DNA from: Verrucomicrobiota bacterium
Lineage (GTDB): Bacteria > Verrucomicrobiota > Verrucomicrobiia > Opitutales > Opitutaceae
NCBI GenBank assembly: GCA_003694825.1
Contig: RFJS01000252.1
Location: 1-7,540 of the forward strand
Direction of reading: 5' to 3'
DNA length: 7,540 nt
The notes beneath the pieces are model-generated. The model saw only the letters and a list, made by a program, of their open reading frames with translations, was not told the origin of the DNA and did not search any database. A program made the translations under genes and the position numbers. Below are positions 1 to 5,638 of the stretch, piece by piece. The number at the start of each line of letters is the position of its first letter. Position 1 is the first letter of the stretch.

Positions 1-574
1 AGCGGAGCCAGGCCTTCGGCAGCTGCGCCTCCTGACCGCCGAAGTAGTTCATGTGATAGCCGGGCTTGAGCGCGCCACGCTCCGCCATCATGGCCTCCGC
101 CTTCCTCTGCAAGTCCGAGAGCTTCGCGGCCGGAATGCTCTTTTTCAGCTCAGCGAGGGCATTCTCGACGTAGCCGAAGTAGCCGCTGAGCTTGGTGGAA
201 AGAAAAACCCTGTCGCGCAGTCGGCGCGTTTCGAGATAGGCACCGATGTTCGCCTCGACCGCCCCCTTTCCATAAGCCTGGGCCGTATCGATGTAGTTGA
301 TGCCACGCTCGATCATCGCATCGAGCAGCGGATAGGCGTCGGGCGTCTGATACGGAAAGCTGCCGATGACCAGCTCCGACACCATCATCCCCGTGCGGCC
401 CAGCATGCGGTAGTGCATACCCGGCTGACGATTGCGCCACCGGGGCTCCGGCGCTCCGGCCGGCGAAACCGCCTCCACTTCCCGGGTCAGCAACTCCGGC
501 GCCAGGGCAAGGCTGACGGAGGCAGCCGCGGTCTTGCGAAAGAAGGAGCGTCGGGAGGTTGTCTTTGGTTTCAT
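1..574 (-). CDS. Tat-exported aldo/keto reductase, partial (C-terminus beyond left edge)
   Basis: This is the N-terminal 191 residues of an aldo/keto reductase, read from the ATG at 574 down to the window edge with no stop. It opens with a twin-arginine signal, SRRSFFRK at residues 7-14, followed by a short Ala/Leu hydrophobic stretch, so the folded and probably NADP-bound protein should be exported by Tat. The barrel begins near residue 53 (MHYRMLGRTGMMVSELVIG). Three of the four catalytic residues of the family are visible: Asp96 and Tyr101 in IDTAQAYG, and Lys128 in LSTK. The catalytic His, usually about 33 residues after the Lys, is not at that spacing. Instead there is a Lys/Glu/Ala-rich insertion (about 135-190), as I recall from exported planctomycete/verrucomicrobial members, and the His presumably lies outside the window. 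There is no Shine-Dalgarno sequence before the ATG. It is transcribed divergently from the polysaccharide genes. The family is clear; the substrate (sugar, aldehyde or ketone) is unknown. Confidence 0.9.
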   Translation of the reverse strand, partial: MKPKTTSRRSFFRKTAAASVSLALAPELLTREVEAVSPAGAPEPRWRNRQPGMHYRMLGRTGMMVSELVIGSFPYQTPDAYPLLDAMIERGINYIDTAQAYGKGAVEANIGAYLETRRLRDRVFLSTKLSGYFGYVENALAELKKSIPAAKLSDLQRKAEAMMAERGALKPGYHMNYFGGQEAQLPKAWLR

Positions 575-586
575 GGGCACAGGAGC

Positions 587-608
587 GGGCGTCGGGGGGG
601 GCGGCGGG
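587..608 (+). other. Potential G-quadruplex motif
   Basis: Four runs of at least three G can be laid out as G3-N4-G3-N2-G3-N4-G3. The runs are 587-589, 594-596, 599-601 and 606-608, and they include an uninterrupted block of eight G at 594-601. The motif begins 13 bases upstream of the reductase ATG and lies on the template strand for that gene, so the mRNA leader would be C-rich there. It could affect transcription, or it may simply reflect base composition. Confidence 0.35.
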
Positions 609-625
609 ATGGTGTCATTTGGAAA

Positions 626-640
626 AGCGGCCGAACCGCT
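626..640 (-). other. Terminator-like hairpin in the leader of the reductase gene
   Basis: Arms AGCGG (626-630) and CCGCT (636-640) pair around a 5-base loop. Read on the minus strand, the hairpin AGCGG-TTCGG-CCGCT runs straight into TTTCC, so the RNA would be a short stem followed by a brief U run. It lies about 50 bases upstream of the reductase start and could act as a weak attenuator. The stem is only 5 bp and the U run short, so a functional terminator is doubtful. Confidence 0.25.
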
Positions 641-661
641 CGGCTGCTGGAGGCGCAACGT

Positions 662-690
662 GCGTGACCACGCTTTGCATGCAATCGATT
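662..690. promoter_or_regulatory. Cluster of three abutting palindromes at the AT-rich promoter island
   Basis: Three dyads lie side by side: GCGTG-AC-CACGC at 662-673, the perfect decamer TTGCATGCAA at 675-684, and the perfect octamer AATCGATT at 683-690, which shares two bases with the decamer. They sit at the left edge of the AT-rich stretch between divergent genes, where a dimeric repressor or activator could control both directions. No known operator consensus is matched exactly, and the regulator is not in the window. Function is inferred from symmetry and position. Confidence 0.4.
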
Positions 691-734
691 TCGTACTATT
701 TTATCGACTTTTCTTCGTCGCTCCCGCGAAGCCG

Positions 735-751
735 GCCCGCTCTCTGCGGGC
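735..751. repeat. Short hairpin (6-bp stem, 5-base loop)
   Basis: GCCCGC (735-740) pairs with GCGGGC (746-751) around the loop TCTCT. It has no U run after it on the plus strand. It would fall in the untranslated leader of the GH28-like gene if transcription starts at the AT-rich island. Confidence 0.3.
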
Positions 752-757
752 GTTCTC

Positions 758-771
758 GCCGGCATGCCGGC
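758..771. repeat. Perfect 14-bp palindrome GCCGGCATGCCGGC
   Basis: The 14 bases are exactly self-complementary. The half-site GCCGGC also occurs at 731-736, just before the preceding hairpin, so alternative pairings between the three copies are possible. It could be an operator for a dimeric regulator or part of a structured leader. High G+C raises the chance of such a palindrome by accident. Confidence 0.35.
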
Positions 772-872
772 ACCCATACGCCGCGCCCGCAACGTCTCGA
801 GGCGGTGCTGCGCCACGCGTCCAGATTCCGGCGACACCGTCGCCGCGGGCAAGAACCGATCCGGCCCTCGGC

Positions 873-891
873 GTTCAAGTGAACTGTTTCA
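873..891. promoter_or_regulatory. Operator-like overlapping dyads upstream of the GH28-like gene
   Basis: GTTCA-AG-TGAAC (873-884) overlaps a second dyad, TGAA-CTGT-TTCA (880-891). The second differs at only two of twelve positions from TGAAACGTTTCA, the kind of symmetric site bound by LacI-family sugar regulators. The sites lie 82-100 bases upstream of the chosen ATG at 973, a suitable place for control of the downstream enzymes. The central CG typical of LacI-family operators is missing, so this is only suggestive. Confidence 0.35.
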
Positions 892-972
892 GCCGGCATC
901 GATTGGTCCCCGCCTCCGCCTCCCGCTATCGTCGCGAGCTTGCGCCCATCCCGACGACCGGGCGCCTCCATC

Positions 973-2385
973 ATGCGCCGCTCGATTTGCCACTCCCTGC
1001 TTGCCGCCGCCCTCGCGTTCGGGCTTGTCGCCGTGCCCGCCACCCGGGCCGTGGCACCCTCAGCCCTGGACCCACGAGCCTTCGGAGCCCGGGCCGACGG
1101 CCAGACCGTCGATACCGCCGCCATCCAGGCTGCGATCGACGCCGCCCATGTCGCCGGTGGCGGCACGGTGCGCCTCGCGGGCGGCACCTTCGTTTCCGGG
1201 ACGATACTGCTCAAGGACCACGTCACACTCGAGATCGCCGAGGGCGCCACTCTGCTCGGCAGCACCGACCCGCGCGACTACCACAGCATCGACCCGTTCG
1301 TCGACGCCACCGGCCAGACCCGCGGCAAATGCCTCGTCGGCGCGCTCGATGCCGAAAAAGTCGCCCTCACCGGACGCGGCACGATCGACGGGCGCGGACA
1401 GGCCTTCGATTACGAGACGCTGCGCAAGCGCGCCGAGAGCTGGGGCATCACCGGTGACGCCTTCAAACCCCTCGCCGCCGACCGACCGTTTCTCATCCGT
1501 TTCGTCCGCTGCCGCGACGTCACCCTTCGCGGACTGCACCTGCGGCAACCCGCCGCCTGGACCGTGCATTTCTACCAGACCGACGACATTCTCGTCGAAG
1601 ACCTCGACATCCACAGCCACGCCCACCGCAACAACGATGGCATCGACCTCGACTCCAGCCGCCGCGCCGTGATCCGCAATTGCCGCATCGATACCGGCGA
1701 CGACGCCATCTGTCTGAAGACCACCAGCCCGCGTGCCTGCGAAGACATCGCGGTCAGCGGCTGCGATCTGCGCAGTGAATGGGGAGCGATCAAATTCGGA
1801 ACCGAGTCCATGGGCGACTTCCGGCGGATCACCATTCGCGACTGCACGATCCGCGACACGCGGGGCGGCGGCATCAAGCTGCTCAGCGTCGACGGGGCCC
1901 ACATCGCCGATGTCGCCATCACCGACATCACCATGCGCGACGTCGACATGCCCATCTTCATCCGCCTCGGCGAACGCCTCCGCACCTACCGCGACGCGCC
2001 ACCGCAGACGGTCGGTTCGATCGACGGCGTCTCCATCGCCCACGTCATCGCCACGGCGCGCGCGCGGGCCCGCTCGCGCGTCGACCCGCCGACCGGCATC
2101 TTCATCACCGGAACCCCGAAACATCCGATCGGGCGCGTCCGCCTCGAGGACATCACCATCACTCTCCCCGGCGGCGGCACCACCGAACACGCCGTGGCGA
2201 CCGTGCCCGAACGCGAGGCCGACTACCCGGAATTCAGCTTCTTCGGCGTCCTGCCGGCCTATGGCCTCTATGCCCGCCATATCCATGGTCTGGAGACCCA
2301 TCGCGTCCGCTTCAGTCTGACCGGCCCCGACACCCGCCCCGAAATCATTCTCATCGACACCTGCCGCAACCCACACCGCCCATGA
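973..2385 (+). CDS. Exported GH28-fold glycosidase (polygalacturonase-like)
   Basis: The product is 470 residues. The ATG at 973 is chosen because a classic Sec signal peptide starts there (MRRSICHSLLAAALAFGLVAVPATRAVA); an in-frame TTG at 940 would only add 11 charged residues. The N-terminal beta-helix entry is typical of GH28 (DPRAFGARADG near 33-43, then AAIQAAID). Active-site strands follow: NNDGIDLD at 220-227 and TGDDAICLK at 241-249, giving Asp222, Asp243 and Asp244 with the same 21-residue spacing as in fungal polygalacturonases. The next motif is WGAIKFGTES (270-279) instead of GHG, and GGGIK (298-302) replaces RIK. The canonical His and Arg are therefore absent while Lys302 remains. 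IFIRLGER (328-335) and the YPEFSFFGVLPAYGLYARH tail fit a bacterial GH28-like subgroup I recall from PVC and Bacteroidota genomes. It probably hydrolyses uronic-acid or related linkages outside the cytoplasm; the exact substrate is unknown. Its stop overlaps the next start by ATGA. Confidence 0.9.
   Translation: MRRSICHSLLAAALAFGLVAVPATRAVAPSALDPRAFGARADGQTVDTAAIQAAIDAAHVAGGGTVRLAGGTFVSGTILLKDHVTLEIAEGATLLGSTDPRDYHSIDPFVDATGQTRGKCLVGALDAEKVALTGRGTIDGRGQAFDYETLRKRAESWGITGDAFKPLAADRPFLIRFVRCRDVTLRGLHLRQPAAWTVHFYQTDDILVEDLDIHSHAHRNNDGIDLDSSRRAVIRNCRIDTGDDAICLKTTSPRACEDIAVSGCDLRSEWGAIKFGTESMGDFRRITIRDCTIRDTRGGGIKLLSVDGAHIADVAITDITMRDVDMPIFIRLGERLRTYRDAPPQTVGSIDGVSIAHVIATARARARSRVDPPTGIFITGTPKHPIGRVRLEDITITLPGGGTTEHAVATVPEREADYPEFSFFGVLPAYGLYARHIHGLETHRVRFSLTGPDTRPEIILIDTCRNPHRP
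2057..2080. repeat. Near-perfect 24-bp palindrome inside the GH28-like gene
   Basis: The sequence is symmetric about 2068/2069. The core GCGGGCCCGC (2064-2073) and the flanks 2057-2062 and 2075-2080 all pair, with a single mismatch between 2063 (C) and 2074 (T). It encodes the Ala/Arg-alternating segment ARARARSR (362-369) in a loop of the beta-helix protein. It may be a coincidence of a CG-alternating codon run, or a strong RNA hairpin within the message. Confidence 0.5.
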
Positions 2386-3989
2386 GCCTCTTCCCTCCCG
2401 CTGCCCGTCTTTCCCTGCGCCGCGCCGCCGCCGCCATTCTCCTCGGAGCCTGCCTCACGGCATCCCTTGCCACCGCGCGGCCGCCCAACATCCTCGTCAT
2501 CCACACCGACGACCATCGCTACTCGGGCATTCACGCCCTTGGCGGCCAGCCCGTCCATACGCCGCACCTCGACCGGCTCGTGCACGACGGATTCACCTTT
2601 CACCGCGCCTACCTCATGGGCTCGTTTTCCGGCGCCACCTGCATCCCCAGCCGCAACGCCCTGCTCACCGGGCGGCATCTGTTCGGAATGATCCAGCCCG
2701 GCCACCGCATCCCTTCCGACCACATCACCCTCGGCGAAGCCTTCCGCGCCGCGGGCTATCATGCCCATATCGTCGGCAAATGGCACCAGGACACCACCTC
2801 GCTCGCCCGTTCCTTTGACTCCGGCGCCACGATCATGGGGCTCGGCGCCTACCTCACCGATCACTATCGCATGCCCCTCTGGGACTGGGATCCGACCGGT
2901 CGCTTTCCCAGGGATGCCGCCTATCTTCTCGAATACGATCAGGCAGGAAACATCCGCCGCCGTCCACTCTCCGCCGATGACCCCCGCGGCCCCATCGGCA
3001 CGGAAGCGACCGGCCCGCACAGTTCGGAGATCTTTGCCGACAGCGCCATCGACTTTCTCCGCCATCCGCCGGACGGCAAACCCTGGCTGATGTATCTCGC
3101 CTTCCACGCGCCCCACGATCCCCGCCAGGCGCCCCGCCGCTATCGCGAGATGTATCCGGACGACCAGATCCCTTTGCCGCCGAGCTACCTGCCGCAGCAC
3201 CCCTTCGACAACGGACACATCGTGCTGCGCGACGAACAACTCGCCCCCTGGCCCCGCACTCCCGAAATCGCGCGCCAACACCTCGCCGACTACTACGCCA
3301 TCATCACCCACCTCGACGCGCAGATCGGCCGCGTCATCGAGACACTCAAGACCACCGGCCAATGGGAAAACACCCTCGTCGTCGTCGCCGGGGACAGCGG
3401 CCTCGCCGTCGGCAACCATGGCCTGCTCGGCAAACAGAACATCTACGATGAAGACGGCGTGCACATCCCCCTCATCTTCACCGGTGGCGCCCTCGGATCC
3501 CGGCGGGGTTCGTCGGAGGCCTTCTGCTACAACCACGACATCTTCCCCACGCTCTGCGAACTCGCCGGCATCCCCATTCCCGCCTCCGTCCAGGGTCTCA
3601 GCCTCGCCGGCATCATCCGCGGCGAGCAGAAAGCCGTGCGCAACCACACCTACCACGCCTATCTCCACTACCAGCGCGCCTACCGAAGCGGCGATTACAA
3701 GCTGATCGAATACGTCCGCGCCCCGGGCGACGACCGCGCCGTCTACGGGGATGCCGTCCGCGGATCCCGCGTCACGCAGCTCTTCAACTTCCGCAAGGAC
3801 CCCTGGGAAACTCACGACCTCTCCGCCTTTCCCGAATACGCCGCCACCATCGCGGCCATGCGCAGCGAGATGCGCGCCACCGCGGCCAATCTCGGCGACA
3901 CCGGTGATCGACTGAACAACTACAGCTTCGATTTCTGGGACTACGTCGAGTGTCCCGCCCGCCCCGACACACCGCAGCCCTCACAATAA
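2382..3989 (+). CDS. Exported type I sulfatase (sulfatase 1)
   Basis: This 535-residue formylglycine-dependent sulfatase (S1 type) hydrolyses sulfate esters, probably on a carbohydrate. The ATG at 2382 is chosen because a signal peptide follows (RLSLRRAAAAILLGACLTASLATA). The open frame upstream is only Arg/His-rich out-of-frame sequence inside the GH28 gene. LGAC ending at Cys24 resembles a lipobox, so a lipoprotein is possible, with ordinary cleavage near ATA|RPP as the alternative. Motifs are PPNILVIHTDDHR with metal-site Asp43/Asp44, the maturation site CIPSR at 87-91 (Cys87 becomes formylglycine), VGKWH at 131-135 (Lys133, His135), the FHAPHDPRQAP segment, and GDSGLAVGNHGLLGK at 337-351. 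In the last, Asp338, His346 and Lys351 are kept, but Ser339 stands where Asn or His usually helps bind the metal. NHDIFPTLCELAGIPIP marks the usual C-terminal subdomain. It overlaps the GH28-like gene by four bases, implying coupled translation. Confidence 0.93.
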   Translation: MSLFPPAARLSLRRAAAAILLGACLTASLATARPPNILVIHTDDHRYSGIHALGGQPVHTPHLDRLVHDGFTFHRAYLMGSFSGATCIPSRNALLTGRHLFGMIQPGHRIPSDHITLGEAFRAAGYHAHIVGKWHQDTTSLARSFDSGATIMGLGAYLTDHYRMPLWDWDPTGRFPRDAAYLLEYDQAGNIRRRPLSADDPRGPIGTEATGPHSSEIFADSAIDFLRHPPDGKPWLMYLAFHAPHDPRQAPRRYREMYPDDQIPLPPSYLPQHPFDNGHIVLRDEQLAPWPRTPEIARQHLADYYAIITHLDAQIGRVIETLKTTGQWENTLVVVAGDSGLAVGNHGLLGKQNIYDEDGVHIPLIFTGGALGSRRGSSEAFCYNHDIFPTLCELAGIPIPASVQGLSLAGIIRGEQKAVRNHTYHAYLHYQRAYRSGDYKLIEYVRAPGDDRAVYGDAVRGSRVTQLFNFRKDPWETHDLSAFPEYAATIAAMRSEMRATAANLGDTGDRLNNYSFDFWDYVECPARPDTPQPSQ

Positions 3990-4036
3990 CCTGCCAACCC
4001 TGCACACCCACAAGCCTCTCACGCTTCACCAGCATC

Positions 4037-4053
4037 CCCGCTCCGGCAGCGGG
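4037..4053 (+). other. Hairpin after sulfatase 1, possible weak terminator
   Basis: CCCGCT (4037-4042) pairs with AGCGGG (4048-4053) around a 5-base loop, 47 bases after the sulfatase 1 stop. No T run follows, so an intrinsic terminator is unlikely. A stabilising 3' stem or partial attenuator fits better. Confidence 0.25.
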
Positions 4054-4099
4054 CCGCCCACACCGCCCCATCGCCAAGCCCATCTGAAACGACCCGAAG

Positions 4100-4139
4100 C
4101 CTGTCGATGACCGCAAGTGTCAGGGCCGGCCGCGACAGG
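4100..4139. repeat. Inverted repeat CCTGTCG / CGACAGG upstream of sulfatase 2
   Basis: Seven-base arms at 4100-4106 and 4133-4139 are exactly complementary and enclose 26 bases. Inside lie a smaller TGAC (4108-4111) / GTCA (4119-4122) pair and the palindrome GGCCGGCC (4124-4131). The element ends 41 bases before the sulfatase 2 ATG, so it could be a structured leader or a regulator binding site. Confidence 0.35.
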
Positions 4140-4180
4140 TGCCCGGCGTTTCCGAGCACGCCTTCATTTCCCTGACCGTC

Positions 4181-5638
4181 ATGAACACGATACGCCGCCT
4201 CCTTCGACCCTGCATCCAAACCTTCGCGACGCTTCCAGCCGTCCTTGCCGGGTTTGCCATCCTGTCCCTCCCATCCCTTGCCGCCGCCCCCGCCTCGCGC
4301 CCGCCCAATATCATCATCATCCTCGCCGACGACCTCGGATGGGGCGACGTCGGCTTCAACGGCTGCACCGACATCCCCACGCCCAACCTCGATCGTCTCG
4401 CCGCCGATGGCACGATCTTCCGCGCCGGCTACGCCACCCACCCCTATTGCAGCCCGAGCCGCGCCGGGCTCATGTCCGGCCGCTACCAGCAGCGCCTCGG
4501 GCATGAGTGCAACACACCCTACGAACACGACGATCCCGAAGCCGGCCTTCCCCTCGATCAACCGATTCTCTCCGAAATCCTTCACAACGAGGGCTACCGC
4601 ACCGCCATGATCGGCAAGTGGCATCTCGGAGACTTCCCCAAATTCTGGCCGAATCGACGCGGCTTCGACGAATGGTATGGCATCTACGGCGGCGGCCTCG
4701 ACTACTGGGGAGACACCGGAGACAAGCCCCCGATCGCCGGCGTCCTGCGCAACGGCGAAATCGTCCCGCGCGAAGAGATCACCTATCTCACGGACAACTT
4801 CACCGACGAAGCCATCCGCTTCATCGACCGCAACGCCGACCATCCCTTCTTCCTCTACCTCGCCTACAACGCTCCGCACGCCCCCATCCAGGCGCCGGCC
4901 CGCTACCTCGCCATGACCGAGCACATCGAAGACGGCGCCCGCGCCGCCTATGCCGCCATGGTCGTGGGCATGGATATCGGCATCGGCCGGGTCCTCGACA
5001 AACTCCGCCGCGAAGACCTCTACGAAAACACCCTCGTCGTCTTCTACAGCGACAACGGCGGCCACCTCCACGGGGCCAGCAACGCCCCCTTCCGCGGCAA
5101 CAAGGGCATGCTCTTCGAGGGCGGCATCCGCGTGCCCTTCGTCATCTCCTGGCCGCAGCGTTTCCACCGCGGCGTCGTCTGCGAGGAGCCCATCATCGCC
5201 CTCGACATCTTTCCCACCGCCCTCGCCGCCGCCGGCATCCCGGTCCCCGGCGGGCTCGATCTCGAAGGAATCGACCTCACGCCCTACCTGACGGGGCGGA
5301 CCTCGGCCCCGCCATCCCGCACCCTCTTCTGGCGCGTCTCCGGCGGCGCCGGCTGGGCCGTCCGGCAGGGCGATTACAAGCTCGTCCACTCCATCTTCAA
5401 GCCCGCCCCCCTGCTCTTCGACCTTCGCGCCGACCCCTTCGAGCACCACAACCTCGCCGAGGCCATGCCCGAAAAGTGCCGCGAACTCGAAGCCCTCTAC
5501 ACCGCCTGGAACGCCGCCAACATCCCGCCGAAATGGGATGATCCTCACTTCGCCAACCGCGACATCCAGGTGCGCGAACGCCAGCGCCACATCGACCGCG
5601 CCATGGCGGGCGAAAAAACCACCCGCACCGCACCATGA
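4181..5638 (+). CDS. Exported type I sulfatase (sulfatase 2, arylsulfatase A-like)
   Basis: The product is 485 residues. The ATG at 4181 begins a signal peptide (MNTIRRLLRP, then a hydrophobic core, with cleavage likely near LAAA|PAS at 33-39); an in-frame GTG at 4139 would prepend 14 residues that do not look like a signal. It has the complete S1 sulfatase set: IIILADDLGWGDVG with Asp50/Asp51, the formylglycine site CSPSR at 90-94 (Cys90), IGKWHLG at 144-150 (Lys146, His148), YNAPHAP with His233, and YSDNGGH at 289-295 giving Asp291/Asn292. It continues with FRGNKG (Lys308), EGGIRVPF, and DIFPTALAAAGIPVP. The product should desulfate an extracytoplasmic substrate, probably a sulfated sugar. 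It is clearly a different subfamily from sulfatase 1 in loop lengths and motif context, so this is not a recent tandem duplication. The two may attack different sulfate positions of one polymer. Its stop overlaps the next gene's start. Confidence 0.95.
   Translation: MNTIRRLLRPCIQTFATLPAVLAGFAILSLPSLAAAPASRPPNIIIILADDLGWGDVGFNGCTDIPTPNLDRLAADGTIFRAGYATHPYCSPSRAGLMSGRYQQRLGHECNTPYEHDDPEAGLPLDQPILSEILHNEGYRTAMIGKWHLGDFPKFWPNRRGFDEWYGIYGGGLDYWGDTGDKPPIAGVLRNGEIVPREEITYLTDNFTDEAIRFIDRNADHPFFLYLAYNAPHAPIQAPARYLAMTEHIEDGARAAYAAMVVGMDIGIGRVLDKLRREDLYENTLVVFYSDNGGHLHGASNAPFRGNKGMLFEGGIRVPFVISWPQRFHRGVVCEEPIIALDIFPTALAAAGIPVPGGLDLEGIDLTPYLTGRTSAPPSRTLFWRVSGGAGWAVRQGDYKLVHSIFKPAPLLFDLRADPFEHHNLAEAMPEKCRELEALYTAWNAANIPPKWDDPHFANRDIQVRERQRHIDRAMAGEKTTRTAP

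Larger units (their letters stand above)
575..972. promoter_or_regulatory. Divergent intergenic control region (398 bases, no gene)
   Basis: This region separates the minus-strand reductase from the plus-strand GH28-like gene. Reading frames through it translate to Arg/Pro/Ser-rich sequence with no recognisable domain, so I treat it as non-coding. Its centre, about 675-715, is distinctly AT-rich compared with the surrounding DNA, as expected for promoters. Around this island lie several palindromes and hairpins, listed separately. A weak plus-strand promoter could be TTGCAT (675-680), 16 bases, then TATTTT (697-702), but the -35 matches the sigma-70 consensus at only three of six positions. 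If it is real, the GH28-like gene would have a leader of about 260 bases. The role is inferred from position and composition. Confidence 0.5.
3990..4180. other. Intergenic gap between sulfatase 1 and sulfatase 2
   Basis: This 191-base gap breaks the otherwise overlapping gene chain. I see no gene and no clear sigma-70 promoter in it. It holds two inverted repeats, listed separately. It could carry a second promoter for the sulfatase 2 pair or an RNA processing site; neither can be shown from sequence alone. Confidence 0.5.

Noticed and set aside
681..904. Possible direct repeat GCAATCGATT (681-690) and GCATCGATT (896-904)
   Set aside because: It is short, imperfect and built on the common palindrome ATCGAT; not distinguishable from chance.
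432..1457. Plus-strand open frame spanning the intergenic region and part of the GH28-like gene
   Set aside because: It is Arg/Pro-rich without domains and overlaps the well-supported GH28 frame and the reductase start region.
1779..2381. In-frame upstream extension of sulfatase 1 inside the GH28-like gene
   Set aside because: It translates to Arg/His-rich sequence typical of an out-of-frame read, and the signal peptide begins at 2382.
2268..3815. Long minus-strand open frame (515 codons) opposite sulfatase 1
   Set aside because: It shows the same shadow pattern, with no recognisable domain and no signal or context supporting it.
2382..5638. Sulfatase genes as a recent tandem duplication
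   Set aside because: The two share only family motifs; loop lengths, the metal-site motif and C-terminal regions differ widely, indicating separate subfamilies.
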